NCBI RefSeq assembly: GCF_000953855.2
Contig: NZ_DF970155.1
Coordinates: 1 to 55,458 of the forward strand
Length of the DNA stretch: 55,458 bases
From: Mizugakiibacter sediminis
GTDB taxonomy: Bacteria; Pseudomonadota; Gammaproteobacteria; Xanthomonadales; Rhodanobacteraceae
Reading direction: 5' to 3'
Of the stretch, positions 52,924 through 55,458 are shown piece after piece. The position numbers and the translations under genes were made by a program. The notes under the pieces were generated by a model that made no database searches, had not been told where the DNA came from, and was given only the letters and a program-made list of their open reading frames with translations. Each line of letters begins with the position of its first letter. The first letter of the stretch is position 1.

Positions 52924-53571
52924 ATGAACTTGAGCGGCGTGCTGGCCCGCGAGCAGGTCGATTGCGCGCAGCGCTGGGAGTTGCCGGAGATGGGGCCGGC
53001 GCGCGCGCAGCCGCCGCAGACCCTGCGCAAGCTGGAAAGCCTGGAGGCGGAGGCGCGCGCCGAAGGCTACGCGCGCGGCCTCGAGGAAGGCCGCGCCGCC
53101 GCGCGCCGCGAGCAGGAGGCGCGCGTGCGCGAGCTGGAGGCGCTGCTGGACGCGCTGGCGCCCGCGTTCGCGCCGCTGGACGAGGCCGCCGAGCGCGAGC
53201 TGGCGCAGCTCGCGGTGGCGATCGCGCGCCAGCTGGTGCGGCGCGAGCTGCGCCAGCACCCCGACGAGGTGATCGGCGTGGTGCGTGCGGCGCTGACCGC
53301 GCTGCCGTCGTCGACGCGGCACGTGCGCGTGCACCTCCATCCCGACGACGCGCGCCTGGTGCGCGAGCACCTGGCCGCGCCGGAAAGCGGGCGCGCCTGG
53401 GAGATCGTCGAGGATCCGCTGCTGACCCGCGGCGGCTGCCGCGTCGCCAGCGAGGTCTCGCGCGTCGACGCGCGCCTGGAGACGCGTCTCGGCGCGGTGA
53501 TCGGCGCGGTGCTGGGCGAGGGCCGCAGCGGCGACCTCGATGCCGGCGCGGCGCAGGAGGGCGGCGCGTGA
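52924..53571 (+). CDS. fliH: Flagellar assembly protein FliH
   Basis: A 215-residue regulator of the FliI ATPase. N-terminal WELPEMGP region, then the Ala/Arg/Glu-rich helix with [20 protein letters not shown] (the GxxxG-like repeat of FliH), and the C-terminal V-ATPase-E-like domain [60 protein letters not shown] 52924 is preferred over the upstream GTG because of spacing to GGGGAG. It overlaps fliI by GTGA. Confidence 0.93.
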   Translation: MNLSGVLAREQVDCAQRWELPEMGPARAQPPQTLRKLESLEAEARAEGYARGLEEGRAAARREQEARVRELEALLDALAPAFAPLDEAAERELAQLAVAIARQLVRRELRQHPDEVIGVVRAALTALPSSTRHVRVHLHPDDARLVREHLAAPESGRAWEIVEDPLLTRGGCRVASEVSRVDARLETRLGAVIGAVLGEGRSGDLDAGAAQEGGA

Positions 53572-54947
53572 GCGCGCGCCTCGCCCGCCTGCAGCAGGCG
53601 CGCGCCGCGCGCCTGCGCGAGCGCCTGGCGCTGCGCCGCGAGGCCGCCGCACAACCGCGGCCGCTGCTCGCCGAGGGCATGCTGCGGCGCGTGGTCGGCC
53701 TGACCCTGGAGGCGGTCGGCTGCGAGGCGCCGTTGGGCGGACGCTGCCTGGTCGACGGCGCCGACGGCGCGCGCATCGAGACCGAAGTGGTCGGCTTCGC
53801 CGGCGAGCGCCTGTTCCTGATGCCCACCGGCGAGATGCACGGCATCCTGCCGAACGCGCGCGTGGTGCCCTGCGATGCCGCCTCGGAGATTCCGGTCGGC
53901 GACGCGCTGCTCGGCCGCGTGATCGACGCCGGCGGCACGCCGCTGGACGGCGGCGGCCCGCTGCGCTGCAGCGAACACGCGCGCCTGAACGGCGCGCCGA
54001 TCAACCCGATGGCGCGCCACCCGATCGACGAACCGCTGGACGTCGGCGTGCGCGCGATCAACGCGCTGCTGACCGTCGGCCGCGGCCAGCGCATGGGCCT
54101 GTTCGCCGGCTCCGGCGTCGGCAAGTCGACCCTGCTCGGCATGATGACGCGCTTCACCGACGCCGACGTGATCGTGGTCGGCCTGATCGGCGAGCGCGGC
54201 CGCGAGGTCAAGGAATTCGTCGACCACATCCTCGGCGCCGCCGGCCGCCGCCGCGCCGTGGTGGTGGCCGCGCCCGCCGACAGCCCGCCGCTCAGCCGCC
54301 TGCGCGGCGCGCAGCTCGCCACGGCGATCGCCGAGCACTTCCGCGACCGCGGCCTGAAGGTGCTGCTGCTGATGGATTCGCTGACGCGCTTCGCGCAGGC
54401 GCAGCGCGAGATCGCGCTGGCGATCGGCGAGCCGCCGGCGACCAAAGGCTATCCGCCCAGCGTGTTCGCGCGCCTGCCGGCGCTGGTCGAGCGCGCCGGC
54501 AACGGCGCCGACGGCGGCGGCTCGATCACCGCCTTCTACACCGTGCTGACCGAGGGCGACGACTACCGCCACGACCCGATCGCCGACGCCGCGCGCGCGA
54601 TCCTCGACGGCCACATCGTGCTGTCGCGCGATCTGGCCGAAGCGGGGCACTATCCGGCCATCGACATCGAAGCCTCGATCAGCCGCGTGATGCCGGCGGT
54701 GGTGGCGAAGCCGCACCTCGACGCCGCGCGCCGCTTCCGCCAGGTCTATTCGGCCTATCGCCAGCAGCGCGACCTGATCGCGGTGGGCGCCTACCAGAAG
54801 GGCAGCGACCCGCGCGTCGACGAGGCGATCGCGCTGTGGCCGCGGCTGAGCGCGTTCCTGCAGCAGGACGTCGACGAACCGACCGCGCTGCGCGAGGCGA
54901 TCGCCGCGCTGGGCGCGGCGCTCGAGCCCGACGGAGCCGCCGCGTGA
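53568..54947 (+). CDS. fliI: Flagellum-specific ATP synthase FliI
   Basis: A 459-residue hexameric ATPase of type III export. Walker A is AGSGVGKST (K186), followed by [14 protein letters not shown], Walker [21 protein letters not shown], and [13 protein letters not shown] and [15 protein letters not shown]. The end [20 protein letters not shown] matches FliI rather than F1 beta. GTG start overlapping the fliH stop; the next gene starts with GTG overlapping its stop, so fliH-I-J are translationally chained. Confidence 0.96.
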   Translation: MSARLARLQQARAARLRERLALRREAAAQPRPLLAEGMLRRVVGLTLEAVGCEAPLGGRCLVDGADGARIETEVVGFAGERLFLMPTGEMHGILPNARVVPCDAASEIPVGDALLGRVIDAGGTPLDGGGPLRCSEHARLNGAPINPMARHPIDEPLDVGVRAINALLTVGRGQRMGLFAGSGVGKSTLLGMMTRFTDADVIVVGLIGERGREVKEFVDHILGAAGRRRAVVVAAPADSPPLSRLRGAQLATAIAEHFRDRGLKVLLLMDSLTRFAQAQREIALAIGEPPATKGYPPSVFARLPALVERAGNGADGGGSITAFYTVLTEGDDYRHDPIADAARAILDGHIVLSRDLAEAGHYPAIDIEASISRVMPAVVAKPHLDAARRFRQVYSAYRQQRDLIAVGAYQKGSDPRVDEAIALWPRLSAFLQQDVDEPTALREAIAALGAALEPDGAAA

Positions 54948-55390
54948 GCCGCCGCGCCGACAGCATGGGCAAGGCCGCCGAGCTGGCCGGCGAGCGCGCC
55001 GGCAGCGCCGGCCGCCGCCTGGCCGAGCAGCAGCGGCTGCTGGCCAGCGGCGAGGCGCAGCTGCGCGAGCTCGAGCACTTCCGCGACGAGTACGCCGGCA
55101 CCCTGCAGGGCGGCGTCGACGTGCGCGCGCTGCTCAACCACCGCCAGTTCCTGCAGCGCATCAACGAGGCGATCGAACACCAGCGCGGCGTCGTGCAGCG
55201 CCAGCGCGAGGCGCTGGAGCAGGAGCGCATCCGCTGGCTGGCCGCGCGCAGCCGCGCCAAGGCGCTGGAGAGCGTCGCGCGGCGTTTCCAGGACGCCGAC
55301 CGCCGCGCCGACGAGCGCCGCGAGCAGGCGCAGGCCGACGAGCGCACGCAGCGTCCGCCGGCGGCGCCGTGGTCCGACGAGGACGGCTGA
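54944..55390 (+). CDS. fliJ: Flagellar export protein FliJ
   Basis: A 148-residue coiled-coil stalk of the export ATPase and chaperone-escort factor. Nearly all helix: [59 protein letters not shown] and [20 protein letters not shown] match the FliJ family. GTG start at 54944 overlaps the fliI stop by 4 nt. The last about 20 residues are a charged, Pro-rich tail. Confidence 0.92.
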   Translation: MSRRADSMGKAAELAGERAGSAGRRLAEQQRLLASGEAQLRELEHFRDEYAGTLQGGVDVRALLNHRQFLQRINEAIEHQRGVVQRQREALEQERIRWLAARSRAKALESVARRFQDADRRADERREQAQADERTQRPPAAPWSDEDG

Positions 55391-55402
55391 TGCCGCCACG
55401 CC

Positions 55403-55418
55403 TGGCACGGAAGCTGCT
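55403..55418 (+). promoter_or_regulatory. Sigma-54 promoter upstream of the next gene (probably fliK)
   Basis: TGGCACG-GAAG-CTGCT; one mismatch in the -12 half, correct spacing. It is followed by an unusually AT-rich leader (55428-55445). Confidence 0.7.
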
Positions 55419-55452
55419 GCGATCCGCCTACATTCTTATATAGAACGCATCC

Positions 55453-55458
55453 ATGCCC
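55453..55458 (+). CDS. Possible start of the next flagellar gene (fliK expected)
   Basis: ATG at 55453 is the first plus-strand ATG after the sigma-54 site, 36 nt past its -12 element, and runs off the window after two codons. fliK (hook-length control) follows fliJ in related genomes. There is no clear ribosome site, so the true start may lie further right. Confidence 0.3.

Overview
The window is a GC-rich chromosomal segment of a flagellated gammaproteobacterium, most likely in the Xanthomonadales (Lysobacteraceae or Rhodanobacteraceae). This is inferred from gene order (fliC-fliD-fliS-fliT-PilZ-fleQ-flrB-flrC-fliE-fliF), domain architectures typical of the order (Ada-AlkA fusion, glutaredoxin/IscA-like/rhodanese fusion, atypical PilZ after fliS) and xanthomonad-style intergenic repeats. 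No rRNA, tRNA, CRISPR array, prophage, transposase or insertion sequence was seen.

Region 1 (1-23331) is housekeeping and accessory genes: the N-terminus of priA, a DUF3667 membrane protein coupled to an NAD-dependent epimerase, a MATE exporter, sppA, a short-chain dehydrogenase, an Ada-AlkA fusion overlapping ogt (alkylation repair), a DUF4124 protein, threonine aldolase, DegV, a DsbA-family isomerase, a 7TM diguanylate cyclase, fadE, a short AMP nucleosidase, two small lipoproteins, a glutaredoxin/rhodanese fusion, an LpxH-like phosphoesterase, an SGNH hydrolase and an AlaA-like aminotransferase.

Region 2 (23444-28359, minus strand) is chemoreceptor-flgA-flgM-flgN-PilZ(YcgR)-EAL/HDOD. Region 3 (28656-40548, plus) is cheV followed by flgBCDEFGHIJKL. 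Region 4 (40926-45340) is fliC, fliD, fliS, fliT and an atypical PilZ protein. Region 5 (45762 to the end) is fleQ, flrB, flrC and fliEFGHIJ, with a probable fliK start at the right edge. Together these supply rod, hook, filament, P/L rings, MS ring, part of the export apparatus and the regulatory cascade.

Regulation can be read in the DNA. Sigma-54 (-24/-12) sites precede the chemoreceptor-flgA unit, flgB, fliD, flrB, fliE and probably fliK. Sigma-28 (FliA) sites precede flgM and fliC, with a weaker one before the chemoreceptor. This matches a FleQ -> FlrBC -> FliA hierarchy. Several c-di-GMP proteins (FleQ, YcgR-type PilZ, atypical PilZ, EAL-HDOD, GGDEF) are encoded in the same stretch.

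The most notable non-coding observations are: (i) a 142-bp element present twice (599-740 and 10002-10143), same length, same internal spacing, with a central 12-bp palindrome built on DnaA-box-like half-sites and two compensated base-pair changes between copies; (ii) repeats lodged in the 5' ends of flgH and flgI, so that their secretion leaders appear to be partly made of repeat sequence; (iii) near-identical 14-bp palindromes upstream of the flgB and fliD sigma-54 promoters.
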